NCBI GenBank assembly: GCA_949987565.1
Contig: OX465107.1
Location: 11,103,721 to 11,167,720 of the forward strand
Length of the DNA stretch: 64,000 nucleotides
Reading direction: 5' to 3'
Source: Luidia sarsii
Taxonomy: Eukaryota > Echinodermata > Asteroidea > Paxillosida > Luidiidae
Shown here: positions 1 to 9,738 of the stretch, piece by piece
Position numbering within the stretch: the stretch's first letter is position 1
Layout of the letters: each line of letters starts with the position of its first letter
The notes under the pieces: generated by a model
The model's database searches: none
Seen by the model: the letters and a program-made list of their open reading frames with translations, nothing else
Told to the model about the DNA's origin: nothing
Made by a program: the position numbers and the translations under genes

Positions 1-83
1 AGGGGTGTGGACTCCTCCTCGATGTGGGTGTGTACCCTCCGAATGAAGACACCACAGACACTTGATTTGGAGTTAGACCAGTT

Positions 84-345
84 TTAATTCTCCCAGATCT
101 TTTTCCCTTTAATACAAAGAGCATTACAGAAACTTCTAATTCTACATTCCACTATACAATAAAAACAATACAATAACAATGACGAACAGTTATAGCAACT
201 AACAAAGACGTATGATCTCAAGGCAGCTTTGAACTCAGAGATTGAATAGACAGAACAAATATTGAGCAGTAGTGAATTCCAGAGATGGGGCCAGCAATAA
301 AAGAAGATCGATCGCCCCATGAATTATGAGCATGAACATTAATTA
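84..345 (-). pseudogene. LINE ORF2 C-terminal fragment
   Basis: On the minus strand one frame contains LWNSLLLN, then a short spacer, then ISEFKAALRSYVF. This layout (LWNSLP...S...FK..L..Y.F) is the usual extreme C-terminus of non-LTR retrotransposon ORF2 and of related reverse transcriptases. The preceding HNSWG-like stretch lies in a neighbouring frame, so a frameshift is likely. Nothing upstream of the C-terminus is present, and the region towards base 1 would be 3' UTR. It may instead be a chance open frame; the motif is short. Confidence 0.35.
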
Positions 346-439
346 GATACACTTTATCAACCAGGTAAATTAAACAGAAAAGTTATTATACTCTTACACA
401 AAGATTGGGGAACTCAAGGCTGCGCTCCCTCTCTCTCTC

Positions 440-445
440 ACCAAC

Positions 446-500
<55 letters not shown>

Positions 501-800
501 AGGGGGAGGGGGAGGGGGGAGGGGAGGGAGAGGGAGAGGGAGAGAGAGAAGGAGAGGGAGGGGGAGGGAGAGGGAGAGGGAGAGGGAGAGGGAGAGAGGG
601 AGAGGGGGGAGAGAGAGAGGGGGGAGAGGAGGAGGAGAAGGAGAGAGAGGAGGTGAGAGGGCGCAGGCGGAGAGGGGGAAGATGGGAGAGAGGGGGAGAG
701 AATGGGAGAGAGGGGGAGACAAGGGGAGAGAGGGGGAGAAGGGGAGAGGGGAGGTGAGAGGGGGAGAGAGGGGGAGAGACAGGTGGAGGGAGATGGAAAG
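440..800 (+). repeat. purine-rich (GA)n/(GGA)n tract
   Basis: The plus strand is almost entirely A and G. It starts as pure (AG)n and grades into GGGA/GGAGA variants. It creates Arg/Glu-rich and Ser/Pro/Leu-rich open frames on the two strands that are not genes. It sits at the edge of a dispersed repeat (repeat C), whose second copy near 58.7 kb has the same kind of tract at the same side. Confidence 0.9.
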
Positions 801-1115
801 GGGTAGAGGGGCTTTAGATATTAGGGGGCGACAGCGAGTGGGTGGAGATCGAGGGGAGGGCTACGACAAGGCGTAGGGAGTGGGAGAAGGAGGGAGGACA
901 CGATGTTTATGCCAAGTCCTGATAAGGTTGTGGCTGGGTAATGCGCATGCAGTCGTCAGTCAGTACTCAGTAATGTCACTGCAATGGCGATCGATCGACC
1001 TGCTAGGGTGGTTCTTCTGGTTTTCCGATTTCGTCGAGAGTCGGTCGTTCCCCAGAAAGAAAAGAAAAGGAAAAGCTCTACGATCTGTGACAACAGACGT
1101 AGATTTCTCCTTATA
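800..1115 (+). repeat. dispersed repeat C, copy 1
   Basis: This segment matches 58690-59010 along its length. Shared landmarks are GGGAGTGGGAGAAGGAGG, GACACGATGTTTATGCC, GTCGAGAGTCGGTCGTTCCC and, at the end, GGAAAAGC followed by a CTGTGACAACAG hairpin. It holds no convincing coding frame. The terminal hairpin is the same type as that ending repeat B copies. Confidence 0.75.
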
Positions 1116-1568
1116 CTTGTTGTAGTCGGTATTTTTAATACAGCTATAGTGCATACGCATAATACTATACAGATTATTGTGTACGTACGTACGTACAATT
1201 ACGTGTACATGTACATGTATTCGTAGATTACGTACGCACGTATAACAGTTGGTAACGATACATAAGGCTGCATCAGAATTCATTGGCTACGGCTTGAAAG
1301 TACACGAGTCTATGGAAGTCGTCCAAATTAACAAGCGGTTGCAGCCAGTCCCCATAGGGCTAGGGTTGCGTCTTGCTTCTATAACTGCAGTCAAAGATTG
1401 CGCCGCACACGTTGAGCGCGGCGCTCTAATCATAATTATTGTTGAAAAAAATATGTGGGTGTGTGTATGAACAGTAATATAATGTGCACATGTACTGTAC
1501 ATGTACACGCGGTGCATCTGGCATGTGCACATGCAGTGCACTATATGCACTGCATGTACATGTACATG
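1116..1568. other. non-coding spacer with ACGT and ACATGT repeats
   Basis: I see no gene here. There are short (ACGT)n and ACATGT palindromic runs at about 1180-1220 and 1485-1570, the second directly abutting the left end of repeat A copy 1. Confidence 0.6.
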
Positions 1569-2606
1569 TATCGTGGGAACCCCCGTTTTCGACGGTACAC
1601 GTTGTCGACGCTTAGCCTTCTAACTCACATCGCACGATGAAAACAACTCCGTATAACGATCTCAGACTTCGTATCTTACAGTTAGTTTCCTGCTCTTGTC
1701 CGTCACCGAAAATGTGGAAAGTTAAGGCTATTCCGGTAGACCAAACTCGTGTGATTCAAAAAGTTGCTCTTTTTGGGTCTATTTTCCTAGGTACAAAATT
1801 GGCAGTTGCTTCGAAGCTCCAGTTTTCTTTGTTGTTGGTCCTAAAAAAAATCGGAGTGTACCATAACAAATCCCAACATCCGTAGAAAAAAAATATATCA
1901 GGCAACTTGAATTGAGGCAGTCCGTTCTGGGTAAAAACTATGGAGGCTCCTATAGGGCGTCTCGCTTATATAATTTTTTTAAATATTTTTTTTATTATTA
2001 TTTAAAGACAAAAAGTAACATGGCCCAATAGGCTTTTATGAAAAATGAAAAAAATAAAAGGGCAGCTAGAGAAAGTACCAAGAAGGAGGAAATGTGTCTC
2101 TGGAGTGACATTGGGAAAGGTCATAACTGAAGAAGCAGTGAGAAAGAGGATTGTGGAGTTTTTTTTAACGTCACAAAAGAAGACATCAACCAGACCAATA
2201 CGTTTTAAGCATAAATTATGAATGATTTGAGGAAAGTGTTAGAAGCAGTGTCGAAAAAAAACCCAAAGATGAACACAAAAAAACATACAGGGAAGAATTT
2301 TACAGTGCCACACAGCATTTTGAGTTATTTTAAGAATTTATTTTGCGTTTGGCTGCACTGAGACACCTTACTAAACACCACCGACGAAAATAGGTGACGA
2401 TGCTTACTGCGCGGTGCGCCGCGGACGTCAACAAAACCGGGTAATCTTACGGAAGTGACGGGCTTGACCAACCTTCTCTATGATTATTCTAATAGTCTGT
2501 GGTGTGGAGAAGGTGACTGATACCTCTTTTAGTGTGATACTTTCGTCCACTTTGGTCAGTTTGAAGAAAAGTCCTTATATCGTCGAAAACCGGTTACTGG
2601 AGGATA
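1569..2606 (+). repeat. repeat A, copy 1 (short form)
   Basis: This is the first of five copies. The 26-bp ends are imperfect inverted repeats: both begin TATC and both have GTTTTCGACG as their inner ten bases (left end TATCGTGGG..., right end reverse complement TATCCTCCAG...). The interior has remnants of reading frames such as EEAVRKRIVEFF but no intact ORF. Compared with copies 2 and 3 it lacks roughly 465 bp after the ACATCAACCAGA word, so it looks like an internal-deletion derivative. It is probably a non-autonomous DNA transposon; the superfamily is not assigned. Confidence 0.65.
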
Positions 2607-2639
2607 CACGTACGTACAACCTGTACAGTGTTCGTACAT

Positions 2640-2780
2640 ATTCTACCTCGTAATCCCGAGCACTTCGGGCTTACGTGAGATTGCACCTGCCACCGGTATT
2701 TGTCCGTCACACTTGAGAGCGTTCTTTGTGAAAAAGAGGCTCTGCTCTATATAAGCGGGCACTCCTCAGCCACACTCCAG
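2640..2780 (+). repeat. DIRS left inverted terminal repeat
   Basis: This is the reverse complement of 7179-7320 with mismatches concentrated in the outer 40 bp. It contains the element's TATA box and ends just before the gag-like ORF. Confidence 0.88.
2748..2754 (+). promoter_or_regulatory. TATA box of the DIRS element
   Basis: TATATAA lies inside the left terminal repeat, 74 bp before the proposed ATG at 2822. The same motif occurs in inverse orientation in the right terminal repeat. Confidence 0.5.
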
Positions 2781-2821
2781 TGCATTTTTGTGACCGGTGT
2801 TCGTGCACACTCGTTTCCACG

Positions 2822-3943
2822 ATGACTTCACAGCTCTCCGCCGATGTGTTGGATTTGCTCGCGGTTCCATCCGATCCCGAGTTTTCGGGGACTCAACCAG
2901 ATGCTAGACCGTCGGCTTCAGCTTCTGGTGGCAATCCACCAGCAAGCAAATCTCGGGGCAAGAAATTTCCCAAGGCGACGGAGAGTGTCTCTCGACAAGA
3001 GTTTTCATCGCTTCAAGAGCAGCTGACAACCATGGCCGAAGTAATGCAGACCTTGCAGTCGACCGTAATGGAGTCAATGGGTAGACCAACTAAACGGCAA
3101 AAACTGGACTGTGACACTGTCTCATCCAGCGACGAGTCTGTGGCCACAAGCAAGATTATAGACAGCCTCCTTCAGCCTCAGGAGCAGGGTGCTACCTCGG
3201 CGGATGTCCTCGGCGAGATAGAACAGTTCTACTCCGAAGAGGCTTGCGGGGACAAGGTGGACGAGAAACTCGCTGGAGTTGCTAGCAAGCTACTTCGACG
3301 AAAGCCGGTTGCTGATGAAAAAATCACTGAGAAACTTAATAGTTTCAAGCAACCGGCTAACATTCCAGAATTGGTAGGTACTCGAGTAAACCCAGAAATC
3401 TGGCACTCGTTACAATCAAAGATCAGGTCCATGGACATCAAACTCCAGAAGGTGGAACAAGCTTCCCTGAAGGGTTTAATCCCTGTCATTTCGTGCATTG
3501 AGGCCCTAATGAGCAGCACGAAGGAATTGGACCAGAAAGCTTTAATTTCAAAGCTTCTTGACTCAGTTGCCATAATTGGTCATGCAGTCACTGAACTAAA
3601 TCTCCGTCGCAGAGAACTCATTAAGCCAGACCTGAACCAGCAATACGCAACTCTTTGCTCTGCACAAGTACCCATAACTGGGCTCTTGTTCGGCGATAAC
3701 CTATCCCAACAGTGCAAAGAGATTCAAGAAACCAACAAGCTGGGCCAAAAATTTGGCCACCGTTCAGGATTCGCCAGTTCGAAATCGGACCGGGGAAGAA
3801 ACCAGAGACGGGACGTAAGGGCTTACAATCGTCCCGGCAGTTCTCGGCAGGGGACCTTCAACCCTTCCCGCCAAAGGACTTGGCAGAGGAAGAGGCCGCC
3901 ACAGAGCCAACTGGCAACAAGCAAGCAAAGTCTTGCCCAATAG
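2822..3943 (+). CDS. DIRS ORF1, gag-like protein
   Basis: This ORF encodes a 373-residue protein that would package element RNA. I chose ATG 2822 (MTSQLSADVLDLL), the first Met after the TATA box; the open frame extends upstream without another ATG. The N-terminal third is rich in Ser, Pro and charged residues. The middle is predicted helical (KLLRRK..., then IWHSLQSKIRSMDIKLQKVE). The C-terminus is strongly basic, with Arg/Gly/Gln-rich repeats suited to nucleic-acid binding. No CCHC knuckle is present. Assignment rests mainly on position before a DIRS RT. The RT frame follows in the same phase after two closely spaced stops, and a GTGAGT splice-donor-like word lies immediately after the ORF1 stop. 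Confidence 0.75.
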   Translation: MTSQLSADVLDLLAVPSDPEFSGTQPDARPSASASGGNPPASKSRGKKFPKATESVSRQEFSSLQEQLTTMAEVMQTLQSTVMESMGRPTKRQKLDCDTVSSSDESVATSKIIDSLLQPQEQGATSADVLGEIEQFYSEEACGDKVDEKLAGVASKLLRRKPVADEKITEKLNSFKQPANIPELVGTRVNPEIWHSLQSKIRSMDIKLQKVEQASLKGLIPVISCIEALMSSTKELDQKALISKLLDSVAIIGHAVTELNLRRRELIKPDLNQQYATLCSAQVPITGLLFGDNLSQQCKEIQETNKLGQKFGHRSGFASSKSDRGRNQRRDVRAYNRPGSSRQGTFNPSRQRTWQRKRPPQSQLATSKQSLAQ

Positions 3944-3949
3944 CGGTGA

Positions 3950-5068
3950 GTGACCACAAATGTGATCTTAGCACTCAACCAGTCATGCCGTTTCAGGCAG
4001 GAAAAACTCGCACACTCTATAGCCAAATGGCGCGAGATAACATCCGACTCGTGGGTACTGGATGCTGTTCAACACTATCATATTGAATATAAGTCAGTAC
4101 CATTCCAAACGAGCATCCCAAGGGACATAACATTTTCGTCCCAAGAAGAGGCTATAATTTCTGAGGAAATTGTTAAAATGCTCAAGACAGGAGCCATTTT
4201 GGAAAAGACCCACGCTAAGGGCGAATTTATTTCCAACATTTTTATTAGACCTAAAAAAGACGGGTCTTTCCGCCTGATAATCAACTTGAAAGGGCTGAAC
4301 ACTTTCGTGGCATACTTCCATTTTAAAATGGAAACAATTCGCACTGCGATTCAATTGTTAAGGCCCAACTGCTTCATGGCCTCTATTGACCTCAAAGAGG
4401 CATACTTTTCCGTGCCTATTGCTAAGGAGCACCGAAAATTCCTGCGGTTTACTTGGCAACAAAAAGTGTACGAGTTTACTTGCCTGCCCTTTGGGCTAGC
4501 CTCCGCCCCTAGAGTCTTTACTAAGGTAATGAAGCCTTTGATTGCCTCTTTGAGGCAAAGGGGACACGAATCGTGTGACTATATTGACGATTCATTACTC
4601 GTAGGCCAATCATTCATGGAATGCCAGAACAATATCCAAGCTCGAACACGCCTCACCCAAAGCTTGGGATTCACAATTAACGTCAACAAATCCATTCTGA
4701 TGCCAACCCAAAGAATTGAATTCTTGGGTTTCTGTTTGGACTCTGTCAAAATGACTATATCCATACCCCCTTCTAAGGTGGGAAACATTGTATCATCGAT
4801 CCGCAAACTGTTGCAGGAAATGTCACCCAAAATTCGGGATGTTGCCAAAATTATTGGACTACTAGTCTCATGCGAATTAGCGGTTCCATATGGACCGTTG
4901 TTCCGAAGAACGATAGAGAATGAGAAAAATGCTGCATTAGCGGCCAATGGTGGAAATTTTGATACCAGAATGATAATTTCCAATGAATCTGTTGCTGACC
5001 TAAACTGGTGGATCACCAACCTACCATCGTCATTTGCGCCAATGCATAGACCCAGTCCTGACTCCTGA
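3950..5068 (+). pseudogene. DIRS reverse transcriptase domain (5' part of broken pol ORF)
   Basis: The reverse transcriptase copies element RNA into DNA. Motif A is SIDLKEAYFSVP with the catalytic Asp at about residue 147. CLPFGLASAPRVFTK follows, and the catalytic YIDD is at residues 211-214. FLGFCLD in the palm/thumb region also fits the family. There is no ATG near the start of the frame (it opens with GTG), so translation may depend on readthrough or splicing. The frame ends at a TGA created by a 7-bp tandem duplication of TCCTGAC at about 5055-5068. The RNase H region continues in another frame immediately afterwards. Confidence 0.85.
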
Positions 5069-6017
5069 CTACACAATCGAAACCGATGCTTCTACCTTAG
5101 GGTGGGGTGCACATTCCAATGGACGTATCACAGGGGGTAGATGGTCCCCCGATGAAGCCGCTCACCATATAAACTGGCTTGAGCTAAAGGCATGTTTTTT
5201 AGCATTACAATCTTTCCTCGCAGATAAAAGTGCGATATCTGTTCATTTAAAATCTGATAATGCTACGGCAGTGGCCTATATACATCACTTTGGTGGCTCA
5301 AAATCAACCCTACTCAATTCCCTGGCAAGAGAAATCTTGTCATGGTGTATGGTTCGGAATATCTGGCTGACCGTATCTCATCTCTCTGGCACAAAGAATT
5401 TTGTTGCAGATTACGCATCTCGCAATTTCCGAGATGATATGGAATGGAAATTGAAATCTGACATTTTCCATGAGCTCACACAAAGATTTCTTGAGCCTGA
5501 TATTGATCTGTTCGCATCTAGACTAAATTATCAGATGCTGCCATATGTATCTTGGCAAGCTGACCCAGCTGCGGAACATACAGATGCGTTTACTCTTGAC
5601 TGGGCCTCATACCCATGTTTTTATGCCTTTCCCCTATTTTGCTTGATAGCTAAAGTACTCACAAAAGCTGAGCACGACCAGGCAACTGGAATATTAATTG
5701 TGCCTTTGTGGCACACGCAACCATGGTTCCCCAAATTGCTAAAACTACTGATCAGGAAACCACTGATTTTGCCATTTCAACCAAATCTACTTTCACTTCC
5801 TTTCTCAGACAGACGTCACCCGTTACGGGATCGTCTGAGGCTAACTGCATGCCTCTTATCTGGGAGACGCTGCGACAGCAAGGCATTTCAAGACCAGCTG
5901 CCACGATTATCCTCGAATCCTGGAGAACCAGTACAAGGAAATGCTACAAATCGGCACTTGGGAAGTGGATTCATTTCTGTTCTCAGAGAGAGACTCATCC
6001 GATTCGAACAGATGTGA
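5069..6017 (+). pseudogene. DIRS RNase H plus DAM-like methyltransferase region (3' part of broken pol ORF)
   Basis: RNase H motifs appear in order: TIETDAST (Asp), NWLELKA (Glu), LKSDNATAVAY (Asp) and the closing SGTKNFVADYASR (Asp). The region after it, beginning DIDLFASRLNYQ and continuing to DAFTLDWASYPCFYAFP, matches the methyltransferase-like segment found in DIRS1-group elements, whose role is unknown. The 3' 295 bp overlap the recombinase ORF in another frame, the normal DIRS arrangement. Its separation from the RT frame is due to the 7-bp duplication upstream. Confidence 0.82.
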
Positions 6018-6838
6018 CAACAATACTGGACTTTCTGGCGAAAGAATTTTTGTCTGGCAGCCAATTCAGCAACCTTAACATAGCTCGGAGTGCTTTATCT
6101 GCTGTCCTCCCTCCCATAGACGGCATACCAGTGGGCTCCCATCCGTTGGTCAAAAGACTTATGAAAGGGGCATCCAATATGAGGCCGCCAAAACCGCGGT
6201 ATACACACACATGGGATGTGACTGTTGTTTTCAATTATTTGCGAACCTTAGGGCCTAACAAGGACTTGTCTTTGAAGAACATGACCATGAAATTGGTAAC
6301 TTTAACTGCCCTTATATCCGGGCAGCGGTGCCAAACTCTGTCACTAATAAACACGGATGGCGCACAAGTAAAAACAAATGGGGTTAAATTTATTATTGAT
6401 TCGCCGACGAAGACAAGTAAAGTTGGCAAACCTCATGTAACGGTCGAGTTGACAGCTTATCCCAATGATCCACTATTATGTTCGATGAGTTTACTAAAGA
6501 TTTATCTGGAGAAGACAAAACCTTTCAGGGGTACTGAGAGACGGCTATTTCTAAGTTACGTCCCGCCGCACAAGGCAGTTGGAGCTGAATCAATAAGTAG
6601 ATGGATTAAATCAACTTTACAGGTCGCTGGTGTTGACACAAAGAGATATACTGCTCACAGTACTCGTTCTGCAGCATGTAGCGCTGCATCAAGGTACGGA
6701 GTGCCTTTAGATGTTATCTTGAAGACAGCAGGGTGGTCAAGATGCTCCACCTTTGCTACATTTTATAATAAGCCTCTCGAGGAGACAAGTAACTCCTTCG
6801 CTGAGGGTGTACTCAGTTCTAATAGAGGGTCTGTGTGA
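5723..6838 (+). CDS. DIRS tyrosine recombinase
   Basis: This ORF encodes a 371-residue phage-integrase-family recombinase that inserts the circular DNA intermediate. ATG 5723 sits in ACCATGG context. The N-terminal SAM-like DNA-binding region (SWRTSTRKCYKSALGKW) precedes the catalytic domain. Catalytic residues are visible: Arg202 in GQRCQTLSLI, His312 and Arg315 in the HSTR motif, and Tyr348 in FYNKP. TAGWSR before the Tyr is also typical. The reading frame is intact although the neighbouring pol frame is broken. Confidence 0.88.
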   Translation: MVPQIAKTTDQETTDFAISTKSTFTSFLRQTSPVTGSSEANCMPLIWETLRQQGISRPAATIILESWRTSTRKCYKSALGKWIHFCSQRETHPIRTDVTTILDFLAKEFLSGSQFSNLNIARSALSAVLPPIDGIPVGSHPLVKRLMKGASNMRPPKPRYTHTWDVTVVFNYLRTLGPNKDLSLKNMTMKLVTLTALISGQRCQTLSLINTDGAQVKTNGVKFIIDSPTKTSKVGKPHVTVELTAYPNDPLLCSMSLLKIYLEKTKPFRGTERRLFLSYVPPHKAVGAESISRWIKSTLQVAGVDTKRYTAHSTRSAACSAASRYGVPLDVILKTAGWSRCSTFATFYNKPLEETSNSFAEGVLSSNRGSV

Positions 6839-6957
6839 GGGTGTGCTGAACTGTAATGCTTATACAGTATAGCAAATAAACTTGCATCCAGACTTGATTG
6901 ATTGAAATGATTTGACTGAAATCTTGTCTGCGTCTCCTTTTTGCAGTCGGCTCTAAA

Positions 6958-7085
6958 AATCTCACGTAAGCCCGAAGTGCTCGGGATTACGAGGTAGAAT
7001 TTCCTAATTAAACGAAATGTAATGAAATGAAATTGAAGTTTAATTCTAATTCTACCGAGTAATCACTAGCACTGAAGGACTTACG
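6958..7085 (+). repeat. DIRS internal complementary region
   Basis: Bases 6958-7000 are the reverse complement of the element's left end (2640-2682). Bases 7001-7085 are the reverse complement of its right end (7283-7370). The two halves meet at GTAGAATTTCC, marking the circle junction and fixing both element boundaries. Confidence 0.88.
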
Positions 7086-7178
7086 CACCCTCCCCTTTTC
7101 TGTATGTTTACGAGATTATACGTTTTCCCTCCCAAATACAAACTGCAAAAAGGTTGTTCTTTCTTCTACAAAAATGCT

Positions 7179-7370
7179 CTGGAGTGTGGCTGAGGAGTGC
7201 CCGCTTATATAGAGCAGAGCCTCTTTTTCACAAAGAACGCTCTCAAGTGTGACGGACAAATACCGGTGGCAGGTGCAATCTCACGTAAGTCCTTCAGTGC
7301 TAGTGATTACTCGGTAGAATTAGAATTAAACTTCAATTTCATTTCATTACATTTCGTTTAATTAGGAAAT
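7179..7370 (-). repeat. DIRS right inverted terminal repeat
   Basis: This is the reverse complement of the left repeat, extended by about 55 bp of A/T-rich end sequence that is matched only by the internal complementary region. It ends TTAATTAGGAAAT, five bases before the LTR element. Confidence 0.86.
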
Positions 7371-7397
7371 TATAATGTGACGCGACAGGGGGGCGCT

Positions 7398-7595
7398 AGT
7401 GGATAGCGCTGTAGCGGATAGCGTGTAGGGATAGCGCTGTGTAGCGGATAGCGTGTAGGGATAGCGCTGTGTTGCGGATAGCGTGTAGGGCTAGGGATAG
7501 CGCTGTGTAGCGGATAGCGTGTAGGGCTAGGGATAGCGCTGTGTAGCGGATAGCGTGTAGGGATAGCGCTGTAGCGGATTGTGTATAGTATAGCG
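7398..7595 (+). repeat. tandem array in LTR U3
   Basis: About six imperfect copies of a 30-bp unit containing GCGGATAGCGTGTAGGGATA. Copy number and spacing differ from the array in the 3' LTR (about 16590-16770), so it has changed since insertion or before. Confidence 0.85.
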
Positions 7596-7618
7596 TTTAG
7601 TGCGGGACCCGCGAAGGC

Positions 7619-7625
7619 TATATAA
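7619..7625 (+). promoter_or_regulatory. TATA box of 5' LTR
   Basis: TATATAA occurs in GGCTATATAAGCGAG. The 3' LTR copy reads GGCTATAAGCGAG, two bases shorter. Transcription of the element would start a few tens of bases downstream. Confidence 0.55.
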
Positions 7626-8117
7626 GCGAGCTCTACCCGAGTTTCAGCGAGTTGGTCTTCAAACTAGCTCCCCGGCAGACCTTACTGGTACTTGGTAGGT
7701 TTGCACTTCTTGCCATTCCTCATTATTGGTAGTGGGCCGTGCAGTTTGCGCGGAGACAGAAGAGGACCCTCCGAGGGGCCTGTGTGGTGCGGTCGGATCG
7801 GTTAACGTAGGGGCTCCCTGTTCGTGGCCCTCGCAGCACTGGTTGTATGCGAGGGGGCTAAGTCCCTGACATCTGTCTCCCGTAGGCTGAGCGGACCCAT
7901 GCTCCTTTAGTGTGGGGGTCGTGGTCATGGTGTCGATAGGTTGCTGTCGAGGCGTATAGGGTGATTTGTGTGAAGCGTGTTGCGAGGTTCGTGTGCGGTG
8001 TAAAGGGGCTGAGGGCCATAACCGTGTGGTGCGTGCGTTCGTATAGAGGCTGGGGATTGTGGCCCGGTTGTGGACCTGTATCTCCCGTGCCGCGCGCGAT
8101 CGTTGGGGTGCGCTACT

Positions 8118-9281
8118 CAGCCAGTGGACGTGTCACGCGTTGACCCCAAATTTCTCGTCCACACAAATCGAATGTCACGTGAGCACAGCGAAAGCGGCCT
8201 TGAAAAAGGCTTCGGAAAATTGTCGTTTTCTATGCCTCAGCGTATCAAATCCTTTCAAATCCAACTTTTCTAGGTAGTTGAAGATCTAATGCGTGCCTCC
8301 AATAAGGTTTTTCTTTTCCAAAAGGATGATTAATATGTATTTTGAGGGTTGTTATTTTACCGAAAAAACGACTGAAAAAGTGCGACGTAAATTCTTATTT
8401 TTCTCGACGAAAACAAAAGTCTCCTCTTAGCTGAGGTAATCATGGGAAAGAGTGTACCTTGATCTAGCAAAACCCCGTGAAGATGATGTCGTAGGTGTTT
8501 TAAGAATGCGATGTACACCTGAAGTTCTCAACGAGTTCCCCACTTTTTAACGTAGGGGATCGGCCGCCATTATTCGAGCAGGAAAATCCGTGACCTTGTG
8601 ACCTGAATGGAAAAGCGCGCGCCCTGATTGGACAATGCAAAGTTAGCCTGCTGAATATTAATAAGTCATTGCTTGGGCACACATGTACTGTACATGTACT
8701 GCACGGCCGGGTATTGTGATTGTGTACATGATATGTACAGTACACGTACAGTACATGTACTGTACATGTACATGTACACGAGCAGACCATGATTGTGTAC
8801 GGAAATGGGCCTACTTCGGTGAAATCTCGCGAAAGTCGCCAATTTTCAGTTGGCGATTTGAGCCGAAAACGGAAAGGCTCCTCCTTGTATTATACATGTA
8901 CATGAAGCATTCAATCTCCCCTTTCTCGTGAAATATGTGGTTTATTTCGACTGTTTTTAAGAATTCGATGTACACCTACGGAAAACTGGCCGTCGGATTT
9001 TGGTCCAGAAAGTATGTTTTTTTTGGTCGCGCTGTTACATGTCCAAAATATTAACGAAAGTGCACATATTTGATATGAAAATAGAGAGCACGATGTCAGC
9101 TATCCACTTACCACGCCATCTTGGCAGCACCTATGCTACATCGGGGTATTTTCCTGTGTTTTCCGTAGTCTCGAATTCAGTCTCGCAAAACCTCGTGTAA
9201 GCCGCGGCGCAAATTCGTGCGTGACCCCGGACGAGAAAACTCGGCTATAAAGGCCCGTACGCGTGACACGTCCACTGGCTG
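8118..9281. mobile_element. TIR DNA transposon (non-autonomous) inside 5' LTR
   Basis: The ends are perfect 23-bp inverted repeats beginning CAGCCAGTGGACGTGTCACG. TACT is duplicated on both sides (8114-8117 and 9282-9285), and the 3' LTR shows the empty site. The interior has no transposase frame. It contains a repeated GATGTACACCT word near 8508 and 8968 and an ACATGT-rich stretch at 8683-8780. The 4-bp duplication and CAG start do not let me assign a superfamily with confidence. Confidence 0.85.
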
Positions 9282-9387
9282 TACTGAATTTGACGGTTAA
9301 TCCTTGTAGTGTTATAGCTAGTCTTGATTCGGGTCGTTTAACCACCCGTTGTTAAGGGCGCCCTCTCTTGTCGAGGGTTCATGATGA

Positions 9388-9393
9388 AATAAA
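9388..9393 (+). terminator. LTR polyadenylation signal
   Basis: AATAAA in GATGAAATAAACACTTTCG. It is also present in the 3' LTR, where it would direct cleavage of the element transcript. The inserted TIR element lies between this and the TATA box. Confidence 0.5.
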
Positions 9394-9648
9394 CACTTTC
9401 GTTCGGAGTTCAATGCAATACTGGACTCTCCTTGTCTTATTCCACGACTGTTCTGTCCCTGGGTCCATTGAAATAGCCAGACCGGGTTGTGACGCGCTGG
9501 TACTGGGACGGTATATTTCCATCCCAACGGACGCATTTCCTAGCCGCTCAGGAGTGTTCCGGTCAGTGCCGTCCGCGCCGCGTCCTGCGGAGGAGAGCCC
9601 ATCTGCTCGTTCTCCCCCTCGCCCTGCGCCGAGGGGCGTGGCGCTACA

Positions 9649-9668
9649 AATTGGTGTCAGAAGTGGGA
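9649..9668 (+). other. candidate primer-binding site
   Basis: The sequence directly after the 5' LTR contains TTGGTGTCAGAAGTGGGA. Its position, immediately downstream of the CA end, is that of a tRNA primer-binding site. I have not matched it to a specific tRNA. Confidence 0.45.
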
Positions 9669-9738
9669 TCTGTAAATATTGGTGTGCACAGTTCTGTCTG
9701 GTGGCACCAGGGATCGGATTTCTTTGGTAGGAGAATTG

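Larger units (their letters stand above)
2640..7370 (+). mobile_element. DIRS1-type tyrosine-recombinase retrotransposon, structurally complete
   Basis: All DIRS hallmarks are visible: inverted terminal repeats (2640-2780 and 7179-7370), a gag-like ORF, RT plus RNase H plus methyltransferase-like region, an overlapping tyrosine recombinase ORF, and an internal complementary region at 6958-7085. The latter joins the reverse complements of the two outer termini, as expected for replication through a circle. DIRS elements use a recombinase rather than an integrase and leave no target duplication; none is seen. The RT region is split by a 7-bp tandem duplication, so this copy is probably inactive. 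Confidence 0.9.
7376..9648 (+). repeat. 5' LTR (with 1164-bp insertion)
   Basis: Without the inserted 8118-9281 element it is about 1.1 kb and aligns with the 3' LTR. It has the tandem GGATAGCG array in U3, a TATA box, and an AATAAA at 9388. It begins TG and ends CA. Confidence 0.88.

Noticed and set aside
405..722. Arg/Glu-rich and Ser/Pro/Leu-rich open frames on both strands
   Set aside because: They are translations of a (GA)n/(GGA)n tract with no non-repetitive coding sequence.
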